The notes beneath the pieces were generated by a model that was not told where the DNA came from, did no database searches, and worked only from the letters and a program-made list of their open reading frames with translations. From assembly GCA_038025085.1 (NCBI GenBank), contig CM076146.1:12524001-12588000 (forward strand): DNA of 64,000 nucleotides. The letters are read 5' to 3'. Positions 46,818 to 58,047 of this stretch are shown piece after piece. The DNA comes from Tetragonia tetragonoides. Lineage: Eukaryota; Streptophyta; Magnoliopsida; Caryophyllales; Aizoaceae. The position numbers were made by a program, and so were the translations under genes. Numbering within the stretch: position 1 is the stretch's first letter; the number at the start of each line of letters is the position of its first letter.

Positions 46818-47228
46818 TCTACTAATATTAATAACCTTTCTGGAACATGTGTAGCTTAGGATTGCCTTAGTATTGCATTTAAATTCAATAAGGGTGATGT
46901 GCCCCTTTAGGACATAGATTCAAATATTTGCATTTATTTTAGAATTGCCAAGTCATTTGTAACGGACTCTTATTATTTATGGAGACATGCTCGGTTTTAT
47001 TCAATATTACAACTTTATTTACTTGATTGTTTTAACAACTTTTGAACGCGAAAATGATGAAGGGGTCGGGCCCAATTGCAATTGGGTTATCCTACGTATC
47101 CTTTTAGGGGAATCAGGCTGCTCGTAGTTCTTATCCGTGTGATTTAAACATTGAATCCCTTTTTTCTTTTTTTCGGGATTACTTAGCCTTATGTGGGCCT
47201 CTCAAAAGCGCTATATTAGATGCCTTGC
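46818..47228. other. Spacer with conserved block (Z copy)
   Basis: Non-coding. At 47,061-47,135 on minus it holds GAACTACG, GCCTGATTCCCC, AAGGATACGTAGG and GGGCCCGACCCC, the same ordered block as in Y and B. Confidence 0.6.
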
Positions 47229-47771
47229 CTAGGCATAGAATTTTTTCAGTGGATCCATATTTATCCATTGACTAAATTCAATCCCGTCTAAGTCTGCCAA
47301 CCTTGCAGCTCCGCCTGTTGGGATTTTCGTGATAAGAAAAGGACCAGACCAATTGGGCCTAAACTTACCTCGAGGGTCAGTGAAATTGGCCCTTACTTCT
47401 TTGAGTACTAAGTCTCTAACATTGAGGTCTCTCATCTTGAGCATTTGGTTGAAGTGCTTTGTCAATCTTTTTTGATATATTCTCACATTGTGCAAGGCTT
47501 GCAACCTTTTCTCATCCAATAGGACTAATTGATCGTACCGGGCTTGGATCCTACCCACTTCCAAATTTTGGCTTTCGAGGACGATCCTTAGGGATGGGAC
47601 CTATAGCTCGATTGGTAATGTGGCTTCCATCCCATAAACTAGAGAGTAGGGTATTGCTCCCATGGATGCACGAATGGAAGATCTATATCCCCAAAGTGCG
47701 AATGGCAACTTGTCGGGCCAATCGTAATAATTTTCAAATTTCTTAATGTTCTTGTTAGCTGCTTCTCTTGC
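47229..47771 (-). pseudogene. Integrase C-terminal part of Z
   Basis: Starts mid-core with EAANKNIKKFENYYDWPDK (catalytic E region), then ALWGYRSSIRASMGAIPYSL and a stop at about 47,600. It continues RYDQLVLLDEKRLQALHNV to GKFRPNWSGPFLITKI and MDPLKKFYA-stop. Upstream pol (RT, RNase H, most of integrase) is absent, replaced by the next feature. Confidence 0.88.
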
Positions 47772-48545
47772 GTCGTTTGTGATACGTTTGCAATTACAAC
47801 CTTAGCAATTTATAAACAAAAACAGAGGATTAAGAGAAGAAAGGATAATGAGTATCACCACCAAAGCTATAAAGGATTAAACCACCAAGCTATGGATAAA
47901 GAATACTACTTGCTCACCAAATAACCCTAAGATTATTGTAAAGAACGCAAGATTTGTAAGAAGGCAGCAGCCGTGTATTTTTCATTCATCAACAAGTGCC
48001 TTTTACATCAGCTGTTCTTACATATTTATAGGGGTCACAAATGTGCCCTAATAACCTAAGAATACTCTAGAAAGGGTGAGCTGTCCAAGAGTAGTGCCCA
48101 AGCAAAATGAAACTTCAGTATTTTGCCCAGAAATGAGCCAAATACGTGCAGTACAATTTGGAGCGCATTTCCTTCCGTTTTGGACCACTTGACAGCTGTT
48201 GCTTGTCCTTGCATAAGGACAAACGTGGGTGAGGTGTAAGGAGCCTCATTCTTCATCCTTACCTGCCCCATGTGCTCTTAGGCGCGCCTTACTCAGCAAC
48301 TACTTAGGGAATTCAAATAACAACTAATTACATTTGTTAATTATGCTAATTACATGCAGGGTGCACTATAACTAACACTAATCACAAATGCTTATTTGTA
48401 CGGATTAATCTTGTACCGACATAACCTAGATTAAGTGGCCAAAAGGACACCAAGACCTCTAGGACCAGAATCATCACCATTCAAACGTGAGAGAGTCCCA
48501 AATGCCATGATTAATGCATTAATGCTCACGCTCGTAACTTGATGA
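47772..48545 (-). mobile_element. LTR-like insert replacing RT-integrase of Z
   Basis: About 770 bp unlike Z or B. On minus a TATA box CCTATAAATATGTAAG lies near 48,030. The edges read TGTTAGCATCAGG at the start and CGTATCACA at the end, so it may be a solo LTR, though no clean duplication is visible because pol sequence is missing on both sides. The region in B between the same borders is 2.8 kb (about 53,745-56,560). Confidence 0.45.
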
Positions 48546-49271
48546 CCTGATGCTAACATTAATAGAAGCGGACAATATATCAATGAGGTCGTTACTAATG
48601 ACCTTAGTAGCTACAGAAATAGACTGGGGTGGAGTACCCGACACTTCTTGGATAACATACTCAGAATCAGACTCGGACTCAGAATTAGACTCAGAATCAG
48701 AATTGGCCCTTTTTGTAGGACCATTGCGGATCGTGAACTTGTACTTGACTCCTCCTACTAGAGCCCATTTTGTCTCGTGCTTCCAGGTGGCGCGGTTAGG
48801 CCCAATTGGGGCAATCAGCTTGGACAGGTCCAAACTTTTGTTGAGAAGCACAATAAGGGGAAGTTTGCCCATTGCCTCATTATATTGGCGACGTTCTTCA
48901 CCAAATAATAGCCGAAGGTTGTGGGGTGCCATGTCACTAGCCCAATCTTTACTGGATTGGTCCTCTTTAAGAGGTGATGGTGCCTCTTCACTCATAGTGA
49001 AACAGTCTTGAAATGCTTCAAATACCGGAACTAGAATTCCATTGATTACATAGAGTTCAAGAAATCGGTAGTAGGGGTATGGATCTCCTTCTTGAAGAAA
49101 TTGCCCATTGAGAGGTAGAGGGTAAGGATCCATGTTGTGTGGGATGGGCTTGAATTGGCGACCTGACCTTGTGAGGTAATTCAAACCCTTGTCTTCTTCA
49201 TCTTTCTTGTCATCATAGATGTCATACCATGCTTTGCCATTGGTTATATCATGAACTTGAAGAGTTAGCAC
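48519..49271 (-). pseudogene. Gag-pol linker of Z with protease deleted
   Basis: Runs YLTRSGRQF directly into KPIPHNMDPYPLPLNGQFLQ. In B these two parts are separated by about 1 kb holding the protease. It continues SMAPHNLRLLFGEERRQYNE-like sequence, VKYKFTIRNGPTKR and a Ser/Glu/Asp run before the lost RT. The junction shares AGCC, so the loss looks like a microhomology deletion that kept the frame. Confidence 0.82.
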
Positions 49272-49286
49272 ATCTTCAGGATCAGT

Positions 49287-50861
49287 TTAATGCCCATTAT
49301 CCCGTTCATCACTGTCCCAAAGGCCACAAATGTCTATCGTGGACGTTGGGCTTGGATAAGGTGGTATTGTTTTCCCAATAGGAGTGATTAGGTAGGATGG
49401 ATCAAACCCTTCCTCTATGTCAATGGCAAAAGAGTTCCCAAGGGGATTAGTATTGTTGCTAGGCGGTGGTGCATATTTAGGCAATGGTATGGTGCCATTG
49501 TCGAACAAATCTTCAATTTTCTCTTTGAGAGTGAAACATTTCTCGGTGTCGTGCCCACGACCCCTATGCTAGTTGCCGAATGCGGACTCATTCCAGTATG
49601 GTGACCTCTTCATTACGGGAGGATTAGGAGTAGGCCCAATAGGGTGCAAGTAGTCTCCTTTGACTATCTTGTCTAGAGCTTTGACATTAGGCATCCCAAG
49701 GGGCATCAACCTTCTCTGGCGTCTATCAGTAATGGCGCTCATCTCATTTCCTCTACTTGTGGAGGCATGATTGGTGTTGGTGTATTTCTTATCCTTGTAG
49801 CCACTTGTGTTGTTGTTGTTGTAGGTGACCTTGTTCTTTCCCCTTTGGAGTTGGTCATCCTCAATGGCCATGCCTACTTTAGTTAGTTGGGCATAAGTGG
49901 TTATGGGCTAAAACTTCATGTGCTCGCGATTTTTTGACGCCAAATTTTGGACTAGCATACTAATTTGAACCCTTTCAGATGGGCGATCAATCATTTCAAC
50001 AACTTTGGTTCTCCATCTTCTCACGAAGTTGGTGAATCCTTCCTTGTCACCTTGTTTGGTGATGTCCAATTCTCTCAATGTCATGTGAGGCAAGACATTA
50101 TCAGCATATCTCTCTAGGAAAAGAGTAGACCAATCTTCCCATTTTTGTAGCTTTTGAGTGGGTAATTTGAAAAACCAGGCCCTAACAGCAGGGTCTAAGG
50201 TTTGGGAAAACAAGTGAACATACAGGTCTTGTTCAATGCCTCTAAGGCCCAATGCAGTAGTAAAAGCTCTAATGTGATCTTGTGAATCATCGGTTCCTTT
50301 GAATGTGGGATCTTCGGGCATGGAGAACATAGTGGGCAATTTTCCCTTGATGTGGGGAGCATAGTCTTCGGAATTGATGATCATGTCATTAAAGACACGA
50401 CTTTTGCCTAGGACAGATTCAAGCCTATTCAGCTTAGCTTGGAGTTCTTGGACCTCTTTAGTGGAGGGCTCAGTCTTATGTTCATTTGGTTTCGGCTCAT
50501 CTTCATCCCTAGCGGGGGGGATCCAACTTAGCGACACGGGCTTCCATATCGGCGAATCTAGTATTCATGGCGACCAATTAGGCCAAAAAATCGTCCATCT
50601 TTTGGTCTGAGGTTCTTTTAGCTTCTCCAGACATAGTGGACTAGGTGAGGTAGGTGGTGAAGTATGAGGTGACATTGGCGGTGTGCGAAGGTAATCGAGC
50701 AAAATGGGGCCCACGAACTGTTCTTGCGGTGACTGCTCGAATGACAGCTTGCGTATCAATCTCTTGTTGGACTCGTCTCTCTCCCCCTTTCTAGGACCGT
50801 GATCTTTATTCCTACCAATTATGGACATAAAAAAGGCCCGTTTAAGAAAATAAGAAAGCAA
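49287..50861 (-). pseudogene. Gag of Z, broken
   Basis: Begins about 50,861 with GRNKDHGPRKGERDESNKRL. A coiled-coil-like stretch (TKEVQELQAKLNRLESVLGK) precedes the capsid domain: DSQDHIRAFTTALGLRGIEQ, RAWFFKLPTQKLQKWEDWS, FLERYADNVLPHMTLRELD and FTNFVRRWRTKVVEMIDRPS. The later part holds RGHDTEKCFTLKEKIED. Breaks at about 50,550, 49,908, 49,569 and 49,287. Same order and length as in B. Confidence 0.88.
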
Positions 50862-51411
50862 CGGAAAACTCCACGAAAAGAAAGATTTTATTTTAAAAAC
50901 AAAGGTGGGAAAATAATCTAACCTTAATCCTCAATATGGCGACTTTTAGGAGAGACGCGATTTTTATGTAAATAACATATTTCAGTCAATGATCTTTCGA
51001 CTCTATTAAATTAGAAATTAATACTCTTGACTTAACTTTTTGTAAATGAGAATGAAAATATAATCTTGACTCGCTTTATGGAAATAAATAAGACTCTTTT
51101 TTTTTTTTTTTGAAAGATCATTGACGGGAATATATTATTTGCACGAAATCTAATTCGTATGGAAAGGAACTTCTTCCTAATATGGTCACTAGCATCGTCC
51201 GAATCATCCATGGATTCTATTTCCTAAAAAGAAAAGATCCTAGACTCTATTTGTAAACTTGACAAAACACACAAGCACACAAAAGGCAAACCTTCCCAAA
51301 GTTGGACTGAAGAAATCCTAAGGGGGGATCTAGTCCTAATGTTCTATGAAAACTAATCACATAGCAAGGAAGTAATCAATCAAAATATGTTAAGTAAATC
51401 AATTAGCACCT
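50862..51411 (-). other. 5' leader of Z, gag-proximal half
   Basis: Non-coding and collinear with the leader of B (59,810-60,430). It stops at CACCT (51,407-51,411), where solo LTR W is inserted; the other half resumes at 62,978. Confidence 0.8.
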
Positions 51412-52105
51412 TGTAGACGCCAAAAAAGCGTATTCGGATTTCTCCGCAAAAGCCCGATGATGAAAGGAGTAATTTATAAACTTGAATGCCATTTTTGCTT
51501 TGATAGGTAAAATAAGGTCTCAGGTTTTCCCTCGATCATTCCTTCATTTCGATCACATTCAAAAGCCTCGTTCAAGAGCTTTCCAACGACACCTCTCGTG
51601 TCTTTGTCCGACTCCCGGTTTCCAAGTTGCTAACCGTTGGGTAAAACCGTCCTTTACCGCAAAAAGGTAAAACGGTCTTTTCACTTTTTCGGAACACTAA
51701 AATTCATCCGAAAATTAAAATAGACTGGATGTCGTCATTATGACGACACCCAGCTGGCAAGCTGGCAGCCGCCAGCGGCGCTTGCTGGGTCTTCCAAGCC
51801 CATCTTTTTTTAAGCCCAATCCCCGATTTCGGCCATTTCTCCACCCGTCCAACCGTACTACCTCTCCTATAATACGACCCTCGACCCTCAGTTCAAAGCA
51901 CACAGTCTACAATTGACAACCTCTATTTTCAGGAGTATTAACACTGAGCTTCCCCCTATTTCTTCCAAATTCATTCTTTGTTTGAGATCTATTTTTATTA
52001 TTTATTTGCTAAATAGCCTACAGTTCAGGTACTAACTCTTGAGGGCTCACATATAATTAAATTAATTGGTTAAGTGTTTATTTTCTAGTTGTCGCAATGT
52101 AGATA
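51412..52105 (+). repeat. Solo LTR W, left part
   Basis: Starts TGTAGACGCCAAAAAAGCG after target duplication CACCT. Contains a palindromic cluster (51,745-51,800) and TATA-like CCTATAATACG (51,866). It is cut at 52,105 by element B (TSD AGATA at 52,101-52,105) and resumes at 62,388. Confidence 0.85.
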
Positions 52106-52448
52106 TGTAAGAACTCTGACCCTTCCGGCGCTTATCGAAGTGTTTAGTTGGAATTAATGGTTCTTAAATAATACGTCATAATGCAATTTTAATTCAATTG
52201 TGATGGGGAATAATAATTCGCAAGCAATGAACTCGCCACCAATTTTTAGGTAACAATTAGAAACCATCAAAAGTGCACCCAATTCCTATTCGGAATTGAC
52301 TCATACGTAAAGGGGCTAAATATTGAGTTCGGGGGTGTAGGTACGAAATAAAAAAAAACGAATCTCATCTAAACCGTCCGTATTAACGACCTCTACTAAG
52401 CCTATCCATGTCAAATATTTATTTAAACTATATGGTTCCACATAAATC
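52106..52448 (-). repeat. Truncated 3' LTR of B
   Basis: Matches the last ~330 bp of the 5' LTR (60,850-61,170), ending GAGTTCTTACA on minus. It stops at 52,448 and joins type A gene sequence with only TC shared at the joint. Confidence 0.88.
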
Positions 52449-52752
52449 AAAGTTAGCCTAAGAATCTGAAACCCTAATGACCCGAAGGGGAAGGGTAAGA
52501 AAAAAGGAGATAAGCATATGAGAGGCATCCTAAACCCAAAGGCCAAGAAAGCTTTGGAAAAGATCACTACTAAACAGCAGGAGGAACCCCCAATTCGGGC
52601 CAATCACCATGAGGCGTCTTCAAACACACCTCTAATGGAGATTGAAGAAGAAGAGCTTATGGTCCGAGAGAGCCAAGGAACGTGATGCGGAGGGTCCAAA
52701 AGTAGATGAGTCCATGGAGGATACGGGCCCTACTACCAAAGCTACGAAGTAG
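52449..52752 (+). pseudogene. Type A antisense gene of B, 3' remnant
   Basis: Matches the last ~300 bp of Z type A: NPNDPKGKGKKKGDKHMRGI, PKAKKALEKITTKQQEE, a MEIEEEEL acidic patch, frameshift, and the same TAG stop position. The rest of the gene is deleted. This shows that B descends from an element with the same antisense cargo. Confidence 0.85.
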
Positions 52753-53224
52753 TCTACTAATAAAAATACTCTTTTGGAGCATGTCTAGCTTAGGATTGCC
52801 TTTTTATGTTGCTTTAAATTCAATAAGGGTGATGTGCCCTTTTTTAGACTTAGATTTAGAATATTTGCATTATTATTTTTTAGAATTGCCAAGTCATTTG
52901 TAATGAACTTTATCATTTATGGAGACATTTTATCCAATATTGAAACTTTATTTATTTTATTGTTTATTGTTTAATTTTTTTTCAACAACTTTTGAACGCG
53001 AAAATAATGAAGGGGCCGGACCCAATTGCAACTGGGTTATCCTACGTATCCTTTTAGGGAAATCAGGCACTCTCGTAATTCTTATCCGTGCGTTTTTAAC
53101 ATTGAATCTCGTTTTTGTTTTTTTTTTTTTTCGGGATTGCTTAGCCTTGTGTGGGGCTCTTGAATGTGCTATATTGGATGCCTTGCCTAGGCATAAAATC
53201 TTTTTAGTTGATCCATGTTTATCT
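52753..53224. other. Spacer with conserved block (B copy)
   Basis: Non-coding. At 53,010-53,090 on minus: AATTACGAG, GCCTGATTTCCC, AAAGGATACGTAGG and GGGTCCGGCCCC, the same ordered block as in Y and Z. Confidence 0.6.
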
Positions 53225-54261
53225 ATTGACTAAACTCAATCTCGTCTAAGTCTGCCAGCCTTGCAGCTCCACCGGTTAGGATTTTCGTAATGAGAAAAGG
53301 AACGGACCAATTGGGCCTAAACTTGCCTCGTGGGTCGGTGACATTGGCCCTTACTTCTTTGAGTACTAAATCTCCAACTTTGAGGTCTCTCATTTTAAGC
53401 CTTGGTTCAAGTGCTTTGTTAATCTCTTTTGATAGATTCTCACATTGTGCAAATCTTGCAACCTTTTTTTATCTAGTAATACTAATTGGTCGTAGCGGGT
53501 TTGGACCCAATCCACTTCTTGAATTTGGCTTTCTATGACGATCCTTAGAGATGGAACCTCAAACTCGATTGGTAATATGACTTCCATTCCATAAACTAAG
53601 GAGTATGGTGTTGCTTCTGTCGATACGCGGATGGAAGTCCTATATCCCCAAAGTGCGAATGGAAACTTGTCGGGCCAATCGTAATAATTTTTGGACATCC
53701 TTTCGATGATTTTCTTAATATTCTTATTAGCTGCTTCTACTGCACCGTTTGATTGCGGTCTGTAGGGAGATGACTTCCGATGTTGTATCTTGAACTGGGA
53801 TAGGAGTTCAATTACTTCCTTCATAAAATGTGACCCATTATCGCTGATGATCTCTTGGGGAACCCCATATCTAGCTATTATATTGTTCTTGATGAATTGA
53901 CCACATGCTTTGCTTTGAGCTTTACGTAGGATTGCGCCTCAACCCATTTAGTGAAGTAGTCAATTGCAACTAGGATGTATTCATGGCCCCTTTTACCTGT
54001 TGGGGTTATTTTGCCAATGATATCTATCCCTCAAGCCGAGAAAGGCCAAGGTGAGGTGAAAGTATATAGTGGGCTTGGCGGCATGTGTTGTAGATTTGCG
54101 TGTGTCTGACACTGTGCGTATCTTTTGACGAATTCACAAAAGTCTTTCTCCATCGTGGTCCAATAATAGCGAAGCCGAATTATCTTCCTGGATAACATCA
54201 TACCATTCATGTGCGGTCCACAGACTCCTTCATGTACGTCTCTTAAGACTTTATGGGCCAT
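53225..54261 (-). pseudogene. Integrase of B
   Basis: The N-terminal zinc region has HEGVCGPHMNG and CEFVKRYAQCQTH (54,250-54,090). The core follows with VAIDYFTKWVEAQ (first D, about 53,960), a stretch with stops, RYGVPQEIISDNGSHFMKEV (second D) and GAVEAANKNIKKIIERM (E). The C-terminal part is GKFRPNWSVPFLITKIL to MDQLKRFYA. Breaks at about 54,030, 53,880 and 53,390. All catalytic residues can still be seen, but not in one frame. Confidence 0.9.
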
Positions 54262-54379
54262 TTCGGTGCTTAAGCATAAGAGATTAATCCCGTTTGGGAT
54301 TTTCTTGTATATTTGACCTTGTACCTCAATGAATTGGGCTGCAAGCCTTCTAAGTGCCTTTTGGGCTCTAGGGCTAGAA

Positions 54380-54655
54380 TCAGGAGGGTAAATTTTGATG
54401 GACGAGTAGGTTCTTTATATCAGTGTACCATTCATCTTCTTCATCATGGAACACCTCCAAAGCATCACAATATGCAGGTTCAGACCTTCTTTGTACGCAA
54501 ATGGGCATCATTCGAATGGAATCGGGTATGTTGATCATGCTTGCCAATTTAATCAAAGCATCTGCAAATTGGTTATCTTCTCGTGGAAGGTATGTGAAAT
54601 GTATTCGGTTGAAGTACCCCACGATTTTGTCTAAGTATTCTTTGTAGAGTGCCAA
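54380..54655 (-). pseudogene. Second RNase H end and linker of B
   Basis: YKEYLDKIVGYFNRIHFTYL then REDNQFADALIKLASMINIP: the end of the archaeal-type RNase H (D-N-Q-F-A-D-A-L) and the linker to integrase. It continues the previous frame after a short break at 54,660-54,680. Confidence 0.85.
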
Positions 54656-54673
54656 GGGTTCACTTTTGACTTT

Positions 54674-56150
54674 TCATGCTTTAGAAATTTGGTTGATTAT
54701 GAGCGATGAGTCACCATAGACTCGAAGCGTTTTAATGCCAAGGCTTATGGCGGATTGCAATCCTATTATGCAAGCTTCATATTCCGTGCCATTTTTCGTG
54801 ACCTCGTGGTCCAACTTGACCGAGATGGGTGTATGTGCACCATCGAGGGATACTATTAGCACTCCTACCCCAAAGACCTTTTGGTTAGATGCTCCATCAA
54901 AGTATAGTTCCCAGGTCTCGGTGTCTAGGGTCATAACCCCTTCGTCTGGAAAGTGATATTCTTCCTTGCGATCGGGCTCATTTATAACTTGATCAGCTAG
55001 GTACTCTGAGATGGCATGTCCTTTGATTGCTTTTTGGTGTTCAAATCTGAGGTCAAATTCAGATAGAAGGACGGTCCATCTTGCTATTCTACCATTCAGT
55101 ATGGGCTTTTCAAATATGTACTTCAGAGGATTTTCTTTTGATCTTATGTGGATCGTGTGTTGGAGCATGTAATGTCGTAGTTTCTTGGTCATGGCGACCA
55201 AGGCTAGGCATGTCTTTTCTAGAGGGGAATAACGAGTTTCATATTCTAGAAACTTCTTGCTCACAGAGTAGATGGCTTTCTCTTCCTTGTTTATTTCTTC
55301 GGCTAACATGGCCCCCATTGATTTTTCTGTGACAGTAAAGTAGAGAATTGAAGGCATGCCTGGAGTGGGCGGTACTAGTACAGGTGGTTTAGGCAGATAG
55401 GCCTTGATTTTGTCAAAGGCTTTTTGGCATTGTTCGTCCCATTTTGTTTTTATCTCTTTCTTGAGCTTCTTGAATATAGGCTTGCATGTGATAGCCAGTT
55501 TGGAAATGAATCGACTAATGTACTTGATTCTTCCCAGGAAGCCCTTGATTTCTTTTTCTGTTTTTGGAGGGGGCATGTCTATTATGGCCTTGATCTTGGA
55601 TAGATCAATCTCGATCCCTCTGGTGCTTATCACTAATCCTAAAAGATTGCCGGATGTGACTCCGAATGCGCACTTTTTGGGATTGAGTCTCTTGTTGTAC
55701 TTCCTAAGCCTGTCGAAAAACTTTTGAAGTGAGGGTACATGCCTTTCTCTTTCTTTAGACTTTATCATCATGTTGTCCACGTATACTTCTGCCTCTTTGT
55801 GCATCATATTGTGGAGAAGGGTGGTCGCGGTTCTTTGGTATGTAGCCCCTGCATTCTTAAGCCCAAATGGCATTACGGTGTAGCAATAAGTGCCCCATTG
55901 TGTGACGAAAATGGTTTTCTCCTCATCCTCTTTGGCCATTAGGACTTGGTTATATCCTGCGTACCCGTCCATGAACGATAGGAGGGCGTGTCCTGTTGTA
56001 TTGTCTACTAGAACAACTTTGTGGTGTAGTGGAAAGTCACCTTTAGGGCTTGCGTTGTATAAGTCCCTGAAATCCACGCATATTCGTACCCGTCCATCCT
56101 TTTTTGAGACTAGAACAATGTTGGCTACCCAATCGGTTTAATTGGCCACT
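54674..56150 (-). pseudogene. RT, RNase H and archaeal-type RNase H of B
   Basis: RT motifs: MDFRDLYNASPKGDFPL, SFMDGYAGYNQVLMA (first catalytic D), VMPFGLKNAGATYQR and EVYVDNMMIKSK. The last is normally YVDD, so the second metal-binding Asp is Asn. RNase H follows (YFTVTEKSMGAMLAEE, ETRYSPLEKTCLALV, IFEKPILNGRIARW), with its first catalytic Asp region degraded. The second RNase H is WELYFDGASNQKVFGVGVLI, GTEYEACIIGL and VYGDSSLIINQ with D, E and D present. A second RNase H is a hallmark of the Tat lineage. The 1.4-kb frame is open, so decay is mostly point mutation. Confidence 0.93.
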
Positions 56151-56285
56151 CTTATGAAGCCTGCGTCGAGCTGTTTTGTGACCTCTTCCTTGATCTTAAG
56201 AGCCCTGGTTTCATTCTTCTTAGTTGTTGCTTGACTGGTTTGCAGTCGGGTTTTAGCGGGATGGTATGTTGGGCAATGTTGCGGT

Positions 56286-57019
56286 CTATATCGGCCATGT
56301 CCTTATAGGGCCAGGCGAAAACATCCGTATAATTCTTAGGAGTGTTACGAATTGTTCGCGTTCATTAGAAGTTAAAGACAAGCCAATTTGCACATGGCGT
56401 GGCTTATCATTAGTTGCAATATTTATTGTCTCTGTTTCTTCGACTATTGAAGTATTTTGTTCATGTTCAATTAGTGCTTCAATGACTTCTTTTGGCAATT
56501 CTATTATGTCTTCTGAATTATTAGCAACAAGGCAATCCGAGTAAGCAAAATCAGCACTCATAACATTAATAGAAGCGGACAATACATCAATGAGGTCATC
56601 ACTAACAACCTTAGTAGCAATAAGAATAGACAGGGGTGGACTACCCGACACTTCTAGGATAACAGAATCAGAATCAGACTCGGACTCAAAATCAGACTCG
56701 GACTCAAAATCAGACTCGGAAGCAGAATTGAGCCTTTCTAAAGGACCATTACAGATCGTGAACTTGTATTTGACTCCCTTGATGGAGCCCACTTCGTCTC
56801 GTGCTTTTAGGTGGTGCGGTTAGGCTCGATTGGGGTAGTCATCTTGGACGGGTCGAAACCTTCATTAAAAAGCACCGTAAGGGAAAGTTTGCTCATTGCC
56901 TCATTGTATTGACGACGTTCTTCACCAAATAGTAGCCCAAAGTCATTGGGTGCCATGTTACTAACCCAATCTTTAGTGGATTTTTCCTTCTTGAGAGGTG
57001 ATGGTGGCTCTTCACTCAT
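56286..57019 (-). pseudogene. Pro-RT linker of B
   Basis: Contains LLFGEERRQYNEAMSKLSLT, VKYKFTICNGPLERLNSASE, a Ser/Glu/Asp run with alternating SES/DFES, and an acidic stretch leading to HVQIGLSLTSNEREQFVTLL and IRMFSPGPIRTWP, just before RT. Low-complexity acid repeats vary between B and Z. No enzyme domain here. Confidence 0.8.
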
Positions 57020-57054
57020 GGTGAAGCAGTCTTGAAATGCCTCAAAGCCTGGAA

Positions 57055-58047
57055 CTAAGATTCCATTGATCGCGTAAGGTTCTGGGAATCCATAGTAGGG
57101 TATGGATCGCCTTCTTGGAGAAATTTCCCATTGAGGGTTAGAAGATAGGGATCCATACTATGTGGGATTGGCTTGTTGGCCGCATTGTCTTTCTTTCTAG
57201 CCACTTCCTTGGATATGTAGGCTCGGATCTCTTGCCTAGTGGGCTTATAGCCTAGTCCAAATAGATCATTTTTGATCTTAGTGTTCCAGCAAGATTGGGT
57301 TACCTTGGGGTGAGGACCCAAAGTGGTGCCTGGAAAGTAACCTTGCTTTCTGAGTAGGGTGTTCACATCGAGCGTGGGCTCTATTGTTTCTATGAAGGCT
57401 ATCTTCTCAAAGCCCCATAATTCTTCATCTTTCTCACTATGCTCTATCATTAGGACTGGAGCGTTTTCTATCTGGGCTACCATGGTATCGGCACAGAGTT
57501 CCAGAGTGGATCCTGCTATAGATAGCTTCACCTTTTGGTGAAGGGTTGAGGCTACAGCATTAAGCCCATGCAACCAAGGCCTTCCTAAGAGTAGATTAAA
57601 GGTGGCCGAAATGTCTATGACGTGGAATTGGACCATTTTCTCAATGGGCCCGATGTTAATGCTCATGAAAAATGTGCCTATGACGTTCCTTTTGGAATTG
57701 TCGTAAGCTCTCAGCCATTGTGCAGAGTACGCGAGGTTGTTGCAGTCTATTTTGAGGTGTTCAGCAGTCCTCAAGGAGCACACATTTACAGTAGAGCCAT
57801 TGTCAACTAAACAAATTACAGTCAGATAGAGGGCTTTGTTGTGGTGAATGCCTTCGGGTGGAAGATCCTTGTCAGAAAAGGTGACGGGTGTGGATGTCTT
57901 TCCTTGGACCAGGAGGTTAACCACATCCTCAGGAGTGGCATTTGGAGAGATGGTGGTTGTATTTAAGGCTTCTAGCACGGCCCTTCTATGAGTGATAGAA
58001 GCGGTCAGTAATTGCCAGATAGACATATCAGCTTTGGTCTTTTGCAA
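57055..58047 (-). pseudogene. Protease region of B
   Basis: Retropepsin with active site VICLVDNGSTVNVCSLRTAE (D-N-G-S in place of D-S/T-G) and the fold's second half MVQFHVIDISATFNLLLGRP and WLHGLNAVASTLHQKVKL. Upstream are GIHHNKALYLT and a linker. Downstream it reaches KPIPHSMDPYLLTLNGKFLQ. This whole block is missing in Z. Confidence 0.88.

Noticed and set aside
48550..49011. Plus-strand Ser/Asp/Glu-rich frame
   Set aside because: Shadow of the acidic linker of Z gag-pol on the opposite strand; same for 56,590-56,823.
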